Assembly: GCA_002633005.1 (NCBI GenBank)
Contig: NMRA01000184.1
Span: 546,328 to 610,327, forward strand
DNA: 64,000 bases
Reading direction: 5' to 3'
Origin: Phoronis australis
Taxonomy: Eukaryota > Phoronida > Phoronidae
Below, piece after piece: positions 35,184 through 48,160 of the stretch. Positions within the stretch are counted from its first letter, which is position 1; each line of letters opens with the position of its first letter. The notes under the pieces are model-generated. The model was not told the DNA's origin. It ran no database searches and was given only the letters and a program-made list of their open reading frames with translations. Both the position numbers and the translations under genes were made by a program.

Positions 35184-35346
35184 AATCGGTAAATAAAACA
35201 ACAAGAATGGATCAACTGAAATTTGAAATTTTCGGAGGTAACAACTTCCTTTATCAACAAAAACTGTTTTTGTTGATAAAGGAAGTTGTTACCTCCGAAA
35301 ATTTCAAATTTCAGTTGATCCATTCTTGTTGTTTTATTTACCGATT
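35184..35346. repeat. Perfect palindrome: 81-bp arms, 1-bp spacer
   Basis: 35184-35264 is the exact reverse complement of 35266-35346, 81 of 81 positions, around a single T at 35265. The tips read AATCGGTAAATAAAAC and GTTTTATTTACCGATT. An 11-bp direct repeat TGTGGTTATAA lies at 35093-35103 and again overlapping the right tip at 35346-35356. Perfect identity implies a very recent inverted duplication by template switching or a foldback artefact of library making. No transposon end motif or coding content is seen. Confidence 0.95.
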
Positions 35347-36393
35347 GTGGTTATAATAAATCCTTCATATAACAGATGTAATATTTTACGTAAATCCTGC
35401 TGAAACTGGGAGAAGTACCCGTTTTCATGCCTGCAACATTTCATTAGTTTATTTAGCATATCTTTTTTGTGATTTACCACGCTTTGATCTCTGGTAATGT
35501 TTCTTTATGAGTGCACCTTATGGTGGTGAGTCAAGTATGGCGAAACTTGGCTTTTCCATGTCGAGCCAATTATGTGAAAGTGTTTTCTCTCCTTATGCAG
35601 TGTTCTAATGCACTTGTGCAGCCTGTAATTATTACTGCTGGTGTTATCTCCTGGACTCCTGCTATTTTCTCACCTAATCCATTCATCAATAACATGTTCT
35701 GATCATGATCAAGTCCTGGCTCATTCACATTACAGGCATTGAAATACTGTTTGAATCTGCTAATGAAGCTATTTTCTGAAGACATGTTTATTTATTTACA
35801 AGTGTGGATGGTTGTTGTGCCAAATTAAGTTAATATGCTGTCTTTGCCAGTTTTCATAAATACTGTACTTAGTTGTGATATCAAGATTTATTGTTTACAA
35901 ATTGGATAATAGATGCCGCTGTAGTTTGGTTAGCCTGAGCAAGAGAGCTTTGAATGGAAGTTTAAGGTTAACATTTTTGCACTTGGATTCACTAAATATA
36001 CAAAATCGTCAGTGTCAATGGCATTGCCATTGTTGGAATTGTTAGTTTTTGCAGTGGTGTTTGCTATATTTTTTCGTAATAATTGTCAGTACGTCAGTGT
36101 TGTTGTCTTGAAGGCAATAGTGGTATCTTCGTCCATGTTGTTCTCGATGTTTCTGACAGCATAAGTCGATGTTAATTGTTGACAGTGTTGACGGTGATGT
36201 CATGGTTTTGGAGCATGTTCTCTGCATTGTCATTGGTGTCATGGACGTTGTCATCCACAGTGTCATTATCTTCGTTTTCATATATCCTTTTCAGTTGATT
36301 CCGCCAAATGTCACTTCTCAAAGCTCTTTGGTTTAAATATCCACCATATCCAGGTCTCACAATTCTTCATACGTAATGTATAACATTTTTATA

Positions 36394-36515
36394 GCGCCAT
36401 CTTGTGACAACTTTGATGACTTGAGCATGTGGCAATAACTTTGGGATGAGTGAACTACTGAAGCTTCTCTGAAAGGTTCAACTAACTTCGAAGTTAATTT
36501 TGTATGAAATGACAT
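36394..36515 (+). repeat. Interspersed repeat family C copy
   Basis: It shares GCCATCTTGTGACAACTTTG, GATGACTTGAGCATG and CTGAAAGGTTCAACTAACTT-like blocks with 38012-38150 and 42871-43032. The three diverged copies all lie in intron 1. Confidence 0.5.
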
Positions 36516-38011
36516 GGTAATCTGGGATTTGTATGTTTTTGTGAGAATAACACTTAATGATCATGGCTTGTTCATTACTTTCCTTTGTAATCTGCTGCTG
36601 TTACATCAGAATGTAACCAAATATTCTAAGACAAAGTTCCGGTTTAGTAGTACAGACCTTATTTTGCATAAAGATTGTTGAGGAGTATTGTTCATAGGTG
36701 TCACTACTGTCCACAGATGTGCAACTGCAACTTACATCAAGTTTCTTTTTCATATAACTTGATACATCACAGACCCTAATTGATTTTGTGTCTTCACCAC
36801 CTGTGATGGTTGTTCTACCAGTATAATAATTCTTCTTGGTTCCATTTTAAAACAAATGGACACATTAATGATGCCTATAATTTCAAAAATACTTTCACAA
36901 AGAAATCTAGTTGTACAATGTGCTGAAGAAAATTTCATATTTTTCTGACCTATCCCCACGTTCCAGGATGATAAGATGTTGTATTTCCTAACTAAAACGA
37001 GCTATGCCATAAAAACTTCCATTTATACTAAGGCTTTTATTGACGTTAATCAATTCTTTTTTGATTTTTTATTTTCACGAGGCCATTTCTATTTGATGCT
37101 TGTACAAAAAGTCATTCTGCGTGGCTTGAAAAATTGCAAACTGACTGGAACAGATCTGTGGCATGGATAACTCCTCTTAACAGATGACCCCACTCTATTA
37201 GGGCCATAACAAAAGGCAAGTCATGTTCAGATGACAACATCTTTGTCAAAGTCAAAATTGTGTTTACAGGATCAGTGAATGATATTCATGAATGATCTGC
37301 CCTTCACAAAGCAATAATCTACACTTTATGTCGATTGTTTGTAATAATTTATTGGTATAGGGACTGGTTTATTTAGACATGGATTCGTTCCCTTTCTGTT
37401 GTATAATGCCTCTCCTGGATTCCCCTTCATTGAAAAAAATTCATTGAATAGTGCAGAGGCCAGGGTGTATTGCTGGTAGCGCAAGATTACATTTACTGAG
37501 ACTGTAATAGTCGGTATGAAACCGTGATGTGGCTCGTTCGTTCCAGTTTTAATTTTTAAAAAGGACAGTGTGTGCCTGTCCCCTAGATTTTGTTTTTAGG
37601 GTTAAAAAACCTGGCACACAAACTTGGAAGTCTAAAATGTTGTCCATACTGACACAACAACAACCCGGAACAAGTTATTCCTGGAACAAGTGTTCATTAG
37701 GTTTAGTAGGTATTGTGAACGCTGTTTGCGCTGCGGCAACTTGACATGTGATTGCTTAGCCCGCCTTGTGCAGGCAATGCTTCTGCTTTTAGAAACGAAA
37801 AACAGGCGATCAGGACATGTCTGTGCATATCTCATAAACGGGCCCTTCCAGTTTTTGTCGAGCAATTCCGACTTCGATCTATTTTCTTCCTATAGTATCT
37901 TGACCGCATGTTCAGATGTGTTCTTGGCGACTTTTTTGCCAGGTCGCCTAATAAAGTCTGAGGTTGCATCAATTGACAAGCTGCAAGTTACCAATCCATC
38001 CCTGCTGCGTA

Positions 38012-38150
38012 ACGCCATCTTGTGATAGTAGTGATGACTCAAGCATGTTATTGATAGCTGTCAAAGTCATTCTGAAAGGTCCAACCAACTTTACAGTTTA
38101 CATTGACACACCTCTAGAACTGGACCTTAAAACAAAAACTGTGTGACCAG
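38012..38150 (+). repeat. Interspersed repeat family C copy
   Basis: It shares ACGCCATCTTGTGA, GATGACTCAAGCATG, CTGAAAGGTCCAACCAACTT and CATTGACACACC with the copies at 36394 and 42871. Confidence 0.5.
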
Positions 38151-38962
38151 ATAGACATTAGTTTTAACACACATTTTACATAGTGATACAAAGTTTCCTT
38201 AGGTTTCAAAATTATGAACTCAGTCTGTCATTAATTGTCTGTAATTTAATTGTCTAGTCTACTGTAAGTTTGATAAAAATTAGCTATGAAGCATGTTATT
38301 AGGTCACTGACCTTTGATCCGCTGACCTCCTGGCATTGTTGATTTTCAGATGATACCTATATTACATGTTTAAAAATTTTTAATTTTTGATTTTCTACTT
38401 TGAATAACTTTTTCTCCATCATGGAAATGATAGGTCACCGGTTTGGGTTTGACTGCACTTCAGAAATGGCTTTTTCATCAGTCAAGGGAGAGATGAAATT
38501 AAGCGAAACCAGTGGAGAGAGATCTCTTGAGGTCTACAGCAAATGGGTGTAACAGGGAATTCATTAGTGTCTGGATGTAATGGCTTTATGGTGGAAAACA
38601 TGTCTCTGGCTATTTTTAGGTAATCGGATTTCAAGTGTTTGTCCCTGTTCCCGTCATGCACTGGTGTGGGAACAAACGGATGAATTTATGCAAGTACTGG
38701 ACTATGCGTTTTTTGGTGAGATTAATTTGACATAGCATTGTTGCTGAGGCAAATGACTGTATTTCTTGACCAGTGATTTAAAAATGCAGCTAATTAATTG
38801 CAAAATGTGCAGATTGGTCTGGTCATGAAGTGGATGGCCATAAAATGTTGGACATGAAATACACATGCTGATTCTTATAACTTACCTTTAATTGTCACAC
38901 ATGTAAATTTATTTCTTTCAGTGTGTTAAAAGCTCACGTGTCGGAAATTGCTAAATTGTGGG

Positions 38963-39109
38963 TACGGTTAAATGTCACCAATTTGGGACAAAAATAATGA
39001 ACAAAATTGACCTTTCAAGAGCTTCTATCATTGCTGTCTGAATGGTTGCATTTTTACAAAACATTATCTGGTGGTAACTATGGTATCTGATAATTTTGGC
39101 TTCGCCTGT
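38963..39109 (+). repeat. Interspersed repeat family B copy
   Basis: It starts TACGGTTAAATGTCACCAAT and TTGGGACAAAAATAATG, shares GCTTCTATCATTG and ends GGCTTCGCCTGTG, following the order of the element at 53931-54166. It is truncated at the right by the 14-bp tandem repeat. Confidence 0.5.
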
Positions 39110-39179
39110 GATGTAGCGTAGGAGATGTACTGCATGTGATGTACCGCATGAGATGTACCACGTGTGATGAACTGCATGA
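39110..39179. repeat. 14-bp degenerate tandem repeat, 5 copies
   Basis: Units such as GATGTACTGCATGT, GATGTACCGCATGA and GATGTACCACGTGT follow every 14 bp. Confidence 0.75.
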
Positions 39180-42100
39180 GACAACAAACCACCTGCTATG
39201 GTATAGAATCTTAATTTGGTGTGACATTTTCATGGAAACTATGATAAGTGAAATTTCACTAGTCCGCTCGCTTGTATAATGTCATCTATTAGTGAAATTT
39301 TACTGTAGGCCTATCTATACTTGTCATCGCAGAGAAACCCCCCTTAATTGCAGCAGCTCGGAACAACAACCATTGTTGTTGTGCTGTACCCTGGTACCCA
39401 GTGGTGGCAAACGGTACATACCCTTCCTCTATAGGGTATTGACTATTGTTCAGAACTGCTGCTATTGGGTGCTCTTTGTTTGCTGTGACACAATGTGACG
39501 CAAAAAAAAACTTCACATAGCATTTGATGTACCTGCGTTTGAGTTGTTTTCTTGGGCTAAAGCATAGCTAGATAGGCCTATACATCAATAATAACAAATA
39601 ACAAAAGTCTTTTTGAGTTCATTGTGAACGGTTTATTCTCCTTGGTTGACTTGGGAGAAGGCGCTGAGATTTATCCTTTAATGATGGTCTCTAAAAAAGA
39701 AATCAACCCAGAATCCATTAAAATTAGATACAACTGATACACGCTGCTATGTGCAAGGGCATTGTGGGTCTTTGATCTGTGTTGATTAAACCCAGTCCCA
39801 GCCTTTACTTTTGAATGGCTTTTCCACAAGGCTGTCTGATTCCCATGGATCCAATTTACTCCTGTTCAAGTTTCCATTTAATCTGATAAAGGTTGTGCAT
39901 TCTGTACTCATAAACTTTAAAAAACAATAGATTTCTTGTTGGGACATTCTTTTAATTTTTGAGGCTTCATAACGTGTATGTGTTCAACTTTTCACATACT
40001 TGTTTTCACTAGTACATTGCTGTTTTTTTTAACAAACATCTTAAAATTGTTGATGCATTGCTTTGAAATATGGGCATTGAATTAGATTTGCTAAGAATGC
40101 AGTATACATGCTTTCAACAAGGTGTGAGGTGAGAATAAAAGTTTTTTGAGTTGTAGATTATGAGTTTCGAAGTCAAACAATTTAAATTTGGAAGGTACTA
40201 AAAATTGTGTCTGCCTTCTTTACAGGTTGGCTGACTAATCAAAAACAATTTGTTTAAAGTGGTTTGAAGTAGCAAGCCTCAGAATAACAGTGCCTTCTGG
40301 TTAGTGGTATTCACTGAACAAACAGTGGCCTGTTGTTGTTTGTATAAAGGATACCTCAAGATTTCCACTCATTCTTAGCCCTCATCTCTGGATTCACTTC
40401 ATAAGCCAGCACCAGGATTATCTTACTTAGATCCAGTCAGATTGTCTCCACATGCGGAATTTTTTAACGAAAAAAGCATGGCATTCTTGTAATGTCCAAC
40501 GACAAGCAACCATTTCTGCTTTTTAGGACAACTGAGCTTCATTTCTTCTGGTTTCTCATAAGTTGTTAATTTACCTCTTTGTTAAGCTTTGACTTACGAA
40601 ATGCCATTGACTTCCATGACGTGAAGTTTGTCATTACTAGGTGTGTGGGTTATACTGAGGTGAACCAACACGTGAATGAGATGGTCTCGTTGTGACTGCT
40701 CATCTTCATTTTGATCGCTTCAGCAGGAGTTTAGTGACATTGCTGTCTGCCAATTGTTTTTTAAAGAATTTGGTTACTTTTTGTCCAATTAGCTCAAGTT
40801 TTTGATTGTCAAAAAACCTGGAACATGTTTTATAGACCTAAAAATAGTTAAGCTGTTTTGTAAGATTAAAATTTAACTTTAAAAAATGATTCTCGAGGTA
40901 GCAGAATTACTAACCTGCTGGTCTAGACTTGGTCTGTGGCACACACATTCCTAGATAAAGGCAACGATCCAGAGGGGGGTTCATAAGGTCCAGAGCCCTT
41001 GCTCAGTCACTTTTAGAATGCTGCAGTGGATTACTGTAAGGAAACCCCCATGTGTGTTCCTTGTCAGACCCCTAGACAAAACGCTGGATCAGCATTTGAG
41101 ATACTGGTGGTCTTTCTAAACTGGTATGGGAAACAAAACATCTGGTCTACTGAGGACTCTGCAAGTTTACAGGCTGGTCTAGTTTGAATGGTGAAGTGGA
41201 TTTGGTGGTTGGAGTCTTGCATGAAATCGGATAGCCATTGTTGGTGGGATAGATTTCTGATGTAACAACCACTTGACTGGAAGCACTGTAGTGTTCTCAC
41301 CATGTGATATATTGGCACTTGCCCTCAGCAACGTGTGTCATGTGATCACAAGTCTGGGCAGGCTACAGTTTCACTCAACATGTGGTTGGGGAAATGGAGA
41401 ACATTGGAAAGAGCGTGTCTCATCCTTGTTGCGTAGATACCTCATGCATGGACCATACGAGAAAGTGTTCTGTAGACCTCCTCAGTGGATTTGTGGTGCA
41501 AATTAGTCTGCTAAGGTGCTGATTCCTTCAGACTCTTGCTTTGACTGAGGTGATGCGGACTAACTTATGTGGTTCTACTTGGAGAGACTCAAGTCTGAAG
41601 TGGAACCGTGACTCCATAGTAACAGCAGTTTGTGCTGAATTTGTTTGGATTAATATCTTAAAAGAGCTATTACAAGACTATCTGATACAGTTGGTTCACA
41701 ATAGTTTTCCTGGAAAAGTTGCCTGATCTATGCAGTGCAAAACTATAAACTATGGCTTCGGTTAGAAGTTCTTTGTGACGTCCTACCACACATTGACCGC
41801 AGTCTGTTGTCAGGAATAAGTGAAGCGTGCGGAATTACACCGGTTTGTTTTTCTCTACAAGTCTGCTACAGCTTTTCCAAATAGACTGCTTACTCATTTG
41901 CATACTCAGGTGTCCGTTCTTATTCCACCTGAGTCTATTGACAGAGAGTAAAAACAAATCGTACTGTAATATCGCATATTGGAATTGCAAATAATGGATT
42001 ATTGACAGACTCGTCTCTAATATATTGGGCTGTATAGAGACTGTAGGTGTAAGCGCATACCTTATTCATGAATCTTCATGAAGCTATTCGTAATTTTTTG

Positions 42101-42870
42101 TGGCATTCTATGAGAACAATGTGGATATAAAATTATGGCTCGCGTTGAATCATCTAGAAGGTGGTCGATGCCAGTAGTTTGCCTGGCCAACTACATGGTG
42201 TTGTCAAAGAAAATGATGGCGGTACAGGAATATGTGAACTACATGCATTTGGAGGTGGGTGAATCTCTAATGTTGAGTTACCATTGTTATCTGCTTCTTA
42301 CCCTAACTGAGACTTCATGATTCATGATATCATGGTGGGAACCATACTCTTTCTTGAAGTGTTCCCTCAAATTTGAAGTCCATTTTCATGGCCTTCCTTA
42401 GTAATGCCAAAACGGTGATGTTTTGAGGAATGTCTGTCTGTAGGAACAGTTCACTTGGGTTCTGGATCAAAGTAACCGCACAAGTGTAACTTGGCAGTAA
42501 TCAGGTGGATTTAATAATGAAGAATCCATAGCAAGGCCTTCGAGGTTTCAATTTGTGGCCGATTAGTGGCCTGATTCACTTATGGGAAACAGGAAAAGTG
42601 GGGTGGGGTGTTGGAATTGGTGGTAATTGAGGGTGATGCTCCCCTCCTGACTAAAACATTACCTTATCGGGCTCCTTTCCCTCAGCTGACCGATGACCCT
42701 GGATGTGGTATGAATGGTTAACTTCCTCGTTTTCTGTACGTGTAGCTGTTAATAGCTGACGTTCTGGTATTATTTGATCATATATTCACCGTTTTTCAAT
42801 TATAAGCACTTTTTTACTTTTATCTGACCGTATATAAGATATATCAAATTAAAAAATAAGTCAGCTTAAC

Positions 42871-43032
42871 ATTAACATCTTGTGATAACTTGGATGACTT
42901 GCATATCAAACTGAAAATTTCGGTGTCCGTAGGTGCAAAATATGGAACTTGGTGTGAGTGGTTGATTTAACTTCATAGTTAACATCGACACTCCCCTAAT
43001 GCCAGAGTTTAGTTTGTAAGAAATTGTGTGTT
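42871..43032 (+). repeat. Interspersed repeat family C copy
   Basis: It shares AACATCTTGTGATAACTT, GATGACTTGCATAT and a GTTAACATCGACACTCCCC block with the copies at 36394 and 38012. Confidence 0.45.
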
Positions 43033-46000
43033 CGCTGTTGCATTATACAAGAAAGCATTGTACTGGGTTTTGATCTGTTTTTTAAAAAATCGGTATTTGT
43101 TTAGTTGGTCAATCCTCTTAAGAGGAGCAAACTTGATGCGGGTTTTTTACCTTTGGCTTGATAAATCATGGCTTTTCACACCTTGCTTGAAAATTTTCTT
43201 TTTGTATTGAACTATATCCATATGTAGCAAATTTACCGTTTATGTTGGCTTTCTACTTGGTGACATGTTAGCCTAAAAGATAGTCCCCTGAGAGATCCGA
43301 CAAGACAAACGTTTATGTGAAGAGTCCAGATATTGTAGGATAAGTACCTGATTTGCTCAATCTCAGTGGCTCAGTGCTATGTTTGTCTTTGATATTAGTT
43401 CATTGTTGTCAGATGGACAATCCTTTTAGCTGGCTAATACAGTAGGAAACAGTTACCCAGTAGACATAAAAGTTGCCCTGGTGGTCTGTATGAAATGTAA
43501 GTCTCCTATTAAGAGATTTGGTCTGGCGAAAACACATCAGAAGGTTTTTTGAACAGCCAGTGGCCATTTGGTTATGCAATCACCCTGCAGCAAATTGCTA
43601 GAAACATTACAAGGCTATTCGGTCTGCCCCAGTGGCCTTGTGTGTAGTTGGATTAGACAGCGTTGCTAGTTTGCTGCTTGCCTAGTTATTACTGAGCAAT
43701 CATATAATCTATGCTTGCACTCGAGTCTCCAATGTTTACACACAAATGATCTTATATCTACTTGCGTCTATTCAACGGAACAGGCGTGCACATACACGCA
43801 GGGTCATTGAATACAGTGATACCCCGCATGATAGGTTATTGCTCAAGGAACTCTAGACACCTTCACCTCAGGCTTTATTTGCAATTAGCTCTGACTCCAG
43901 GTGGCCTCAGCCGTGTGGGGATTTTTGTGACGTCTACATAGTCTTGACTTTTTTAACTTGTCGCCAATGGCTGTTGTTTTTTTACTGGCCAACCTCAGTT
44001 TGGATTCCCTTGATAGTTGAGAATGGAGGCTTAGGCAAGATAACAGGACGTTAAATTTATGTTGGTTGCTGCCATGGCCAACTCTGGCTTGCCTGTTCAT
44101 GTAAGTACATTTGTTCACTTCCTGATTAGATTCTAGTCAATTTTGACACAAATTTTAGGATTACATGCAAAATAACTTCTTGTTCATTTGTCAGGAGAAA
44201 ATGTGTTGGTAAAAGTGAAAAGTGTGAAAATTCATAATAGACACATTTTTAAGTCCAAACTGGATGGCCGTTTGTAGCAGGAGTTTGTTTTTCTCACCAT
44301 ACCTGTCATTGTCTCAATGAGTTTTCGCTATGGTGTCTCTCAAGTTCCTGTTAAATTTTGCTTATGCGAATGTGTTTCCCAATTCTTTTTCTAAAAAGTT
44401 TTGATATTTAATGTTTATTAAAATACTTATGTGATTGGCAGGCTCAGGGTGTGATGGGGGAACTCTTGTGTCTAGTATAGTTGTAGATATTTAGCAAGTA
44501 AGGTTGCTAACAGAGTGGGAGTGGGGGTCAAAGGTCATTGCTCGGGCACATTGTGTTGTTTAAATTATTTTTTGAATTTTTTAGTATTGGGTTACAGAAA
44601 AAATGCTGATTTTCCAAGAACTCGTTTGTTTTTGAAGGGAATGAACAGTTTCCCCTTGTGATGAAAAGGTAGTGTTAGTTTGGTGTGGCACTCTGTAGAA
44701 GGTCCAAATTCTGCATTTGCTCCTGTACGTTACTCAGGTCACCCAGTAATTTTCATGTCTTAAGAAGAATTGTGATGGTAGTTTAACTCCTGTTAGTTTT
44801 CTTTGATCGCATCTCTCCAAAATTGACAGTAGTTTGCATCGATTTCACAGACCAAGTGACAATTGATAATTTTGTCCACTGAATAATGAATAGAACTACA
44901 GAAACGACTTTGTCTGACAATTATTGAGTTAAAAACTTGACGATTTTATTTCATTTAAAAGTGAGGAGATGAAATCTTAATGGTTTTCATGACTACAGCT
45001 CCCAGTTCCAAAAAAGCCGGTTCTCAGTGGAGGTCCAAACTTGTGTTGTGTCATGGAATTCCTGTAAAGTGTTGTGTAGCATGTTTGTGGCATGTTTTGG
45101 CTTGCACCACAATGATAGTGACAACAGCATGTCTTATACCACAGTCTACTTGTGGGTTCTGTGTCTTCCTATGTGGTCACAGTCTGGTTATTGACCACCA
45201 TGAGAGTCCATTGTGAGTAATTATTAATGTGAATGAGATTTTGTTGATTGTGGTGAAGGCCAATAGGGTGTTGTTAGTAATTACTAGCCATTCCTTATTT
45301 GAGAAAGTGCTAGTCTCTATCATAGATGTGAATCTGTAGGTGAGGTCAATTTTTATGTTCCTAATAATATCTTGGTGATGTTTACATATAACTGCATTTG
45401 TGCCTGTTCTGGTAATCATTGACCATGCTGGAGTTATTGTTGCCTGGGGGGAAAGATAATGGTGCCTGCCAACCTGCCTCCCCAGGTACACTGTTAATAC
45501 TAGTGATGGTAAATTGTTCTGGAAGAGAGATTAGGCTGAACTGAAGAACTGAAGACAAGAGGATTTGCGTTTTTGATCTAATTTTTTAATTATGATTTTT
45601 AGGCAGAAAAGAATCTTTTAATGGTCTGTCTGCTGCCAGCCATTTCGTTTGCTGATAGGCTGTGAAAGCAGAGTGCAGGTCACACCACAGTGATGTCAGT
45701 GTTTATATTGTCTGCCATGGGAAAAATATCTTCAAAGGTGTTTTTCCTCTCATGCATGATGGGTAGAGAGAGTGGATAATGGCTTGCTAATACCATCCCA
45801 CCAGTCTGGTAGCTGTGTATACAGTCTACTGTCAGTAGAATTTACAAACATATTGAAAAGATTTACTGCACCTTGACCAAGATATCCTGTAAAAATTATG
45901 TTTGCCCCACCTTGTACCCATTGCAACACCAACAGGGTAAAATCCACGTTGTTGGGAGTCTTGATTGAAGAGACACCATGGGAAGACTTATGTAGACCTT

Positions 46001-46523
46001 CCTATGGGGAGATATTTCCAATCAGGCACGTTTTTTTCTGTTTCGGAATTCAAAAACTTATTTCACATTCAGTGAGCATTAGTCAGTATTTTAACTTCAT
46101 GAATACTTTGGTCTGCACACGTAGAGTTGTAACAGAAGCTGCCGCCTGGTGTTGGGAATTAAGTACATAGAGATATGCAAGCTGATTTGTGAAACTTTTA
46201 GCCATTAAGTTTCATGTATTCGTTTTTAAGACTCGAAGTCAATTGAAATGTCTCTATAACTTCAGCAATCAATTCTATTACTCTGTGCCAATTCAACACT
46301 ATTTTAACACAGCCTAACGGTAGTTCAGTTCACCATTACAGTGTGTAGTTCAATTAAGAACCTACTTAACCCCTCGAGACAATAAAAATCGTTGTCAGCG
46401 AGCATTGTGAGCCGTTGTATGTATTTTGTCGAACTGTGTTAGATTTTGCTGGAAGCACTTTGTACTCTGTTCCACATTTCTTGACCTATTTCAGTCTGAA
46501 AAATATTTAAGTTGAATTTAAAG

Positions 46524-46918
46524 TCATGATTCAAATCCACTGTCTCACATTTCCTTGCTACCGGTTATTATTCATATGGGCTCAGAGTCCCCAAATCTGA
46601 ATTGGTTAGTACCTCTGGTGTGGGCGTGGTACATTCACCAAGAAAAGCTGTCAAGGTAGATCGTGAATGTTTGTTGTTGAGTTTTTGCGCTGTTTTATGC
46701 TACTCACACCCTGAAACATGGATGGGTCTTACACGTAGTCACCAAGTGGCAAACATGGATGGGTCTTACACGTACAGTCACCAAGTGGCAAACATGGATG
46801 GGTCTTACACGTACAGTCACCAAGTGGCAAACATGGATGGGTCTTACACGTACAGTCACCAAGTGGCAAACATGTTCCTACTTTTTAGAAAAATTAAGTT
46901 AGGGATGTTTTACATTAC
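46524..46918. repeat. Duplicated block flanking an N, copy 1 (allele with long VNTR)
   Basis: It matches 46920-47199 almost exactly, starting TCATGATTCAAATCC and ending TTTTACATTAC, except that this copy has four minisatellite units where the other has one. It is most likely two alleles laid in series by the assembler. Confidence 0.85.
46717..46870. repeat. 39-bp minisatellite, 4 copies
   Basis: The unit CATGGATGGGTCTTACACGT plus ACAGTCACCAAGTGGCAAA repeats from 46754, 46793 and 46832 exactly. The first copy (46717) is 37 bp, lacking two bases. The allelic copy near 47114 has a single unit, so copy number is polymorphic. Confidence 0.9.
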
Positions 46919-46919
46919 N
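46919..46919. other. Assembly join (single N)
   Basis: The N separates two versions of the same sequence (46524-46918 and 46920-47199). Confidence 0.9.
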
Positions 46920-47199
46920 TCATGATTCAAATCCACTGTCTCACATTTCCTTGCTACCGGTTATTATTCTTATGGGCTCAGAGTCCCCAAATCTGAATTG
47001 GTTAGTACCTCTGGTGTGGGCGTGGTACATTCACCAAGAAAAGCTGTCAAGGTAGATCATGTATGTTTGTTGTTGAGTTTTTGTGCTGTTTTATGCTACT
47101 CACACCCTGAAACATGGATGGGTCTTACACGTACAGTCACCAAGTGGCAAACATGTTCCTACTTTTTAGAAAAATTAACTTAGGGATGTTTTACATTAC
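46920..47199. repeat. Duplicated block flanking an N, copy 2 (one VNTR unit)
   Basis: Alternative version of 46524-46918 with a few substitutions (for example GATCATGTATG against GATCGTGAATG) and three fewer 39-bp units. Confidence 0.85.
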
Positions 47200-47936
47200 T
47201 TTAGTAATTCTGATAGCGAGAAGGAGCAAATCACCCACTAACCACAATATTCTAATTTTCTGTCAGTAAAACGTCTTGGCGACCTTAGTATTCACTCAAG
47301 TTTCTACGTTTTTAAGGGAAGCTACCATTAATGTGATATTCTTGGTTATATTTTGATTTTCTGGTTATTTTGAATAAAATTTCAAGTTAATTAAATTCCC
47401 AGGCTTCTGTTTAATTGTGCAATTATCACTCTGGAAATGACTTTCCTGATCCAAGTAATTCTGCTTGCTTTAAATGATGTATGATATTTTCCAAAATTGA
47501 GGTAATTATCTACCTTCGACTAGTATTCTGAGGATTCTAGATTAGACTAGTGCTTAGTTGAGTAGAATTCAGCCATTGTTTAATCTGTAGTGGATGGCAA
47601 CTGGCTGGAGTAGGTGACCACAACAGCATGAATCATGTTCATGGTGAATCTCATAAAGCCTTCCTAGTAGGTGGCAACAGAGGATAGAAGGGTGATGCCA
47701 ATGGTATGGGACTCTTCTTCAGAACATGTCTACCATGAACACTCCTCATCTCTGCATAGATTTTAATGATAAAGAATGTTTGCCTCGCTTGTGATAGCTT
47801 TGCTCTGCTTTGTCGTGAACGGGCAACTCTGTGTTCTTGACAAAAGTGAGTCCTACTATGAGGGATCTTGCCATTCACTGAAAATTGGTGAAAGAGGTCA
47901 CCTGTACGCTTTAGGAGCTCTCCATGCTTGCACCCT

Positions 47937-48160
47937 GGGGCCTGTTCCAAGAAACCTGACTTAGCTAAGACAAATCTTAAATTGTAGTCAATTTTGAGAT
48001 GAAACTTAAATTTGTCTCAAGACTGCTTCAAGAAAGACATGTTAAGCTTGACATAAGTTTGTCATATTTTTGACTATCTTAATTAATGGATGTGGAAGTT
48101 GAGAGAAGTCTTAGACTTACGTCAACAATGAATTTAAGTCGGTTTCTAGGAAGGGGTCCC
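47937..48160. mobile_element. MITE-like family A copy 2, about 224 bp
   Basis: It begins GGGGCCTGTTCCAAGAAACC and ends AGAAACCGACTTAAATTC when its right end is read in reverse complement, giving imperfect terminal repeats of about 30 bp. It shares AAGACAAATCTTAAATTG, GAAACTTAAATTTGTCTCAA and TTGACATAAGTTT with 29419-29575. Non-coding. Confidence 0.6.

Noticed and set aside
35066-35323. 85-codon minus-strand frame
   Set aside because: It runs through the perfect palindrome and has no independent support.
37690-38025. 111-codon frame in intron 1 with several Cys residues
   Set aside because: Its 3' end runs into a dispersed repeat of family C, and no known motif spacing is present.
46602-46925. 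107-codon frame with HQVANMDGSYTYS repeats
   Set aside because: It is a 39-bp VNTR read in frame, and the allelic copy has only one unit and a different end. No gene context.
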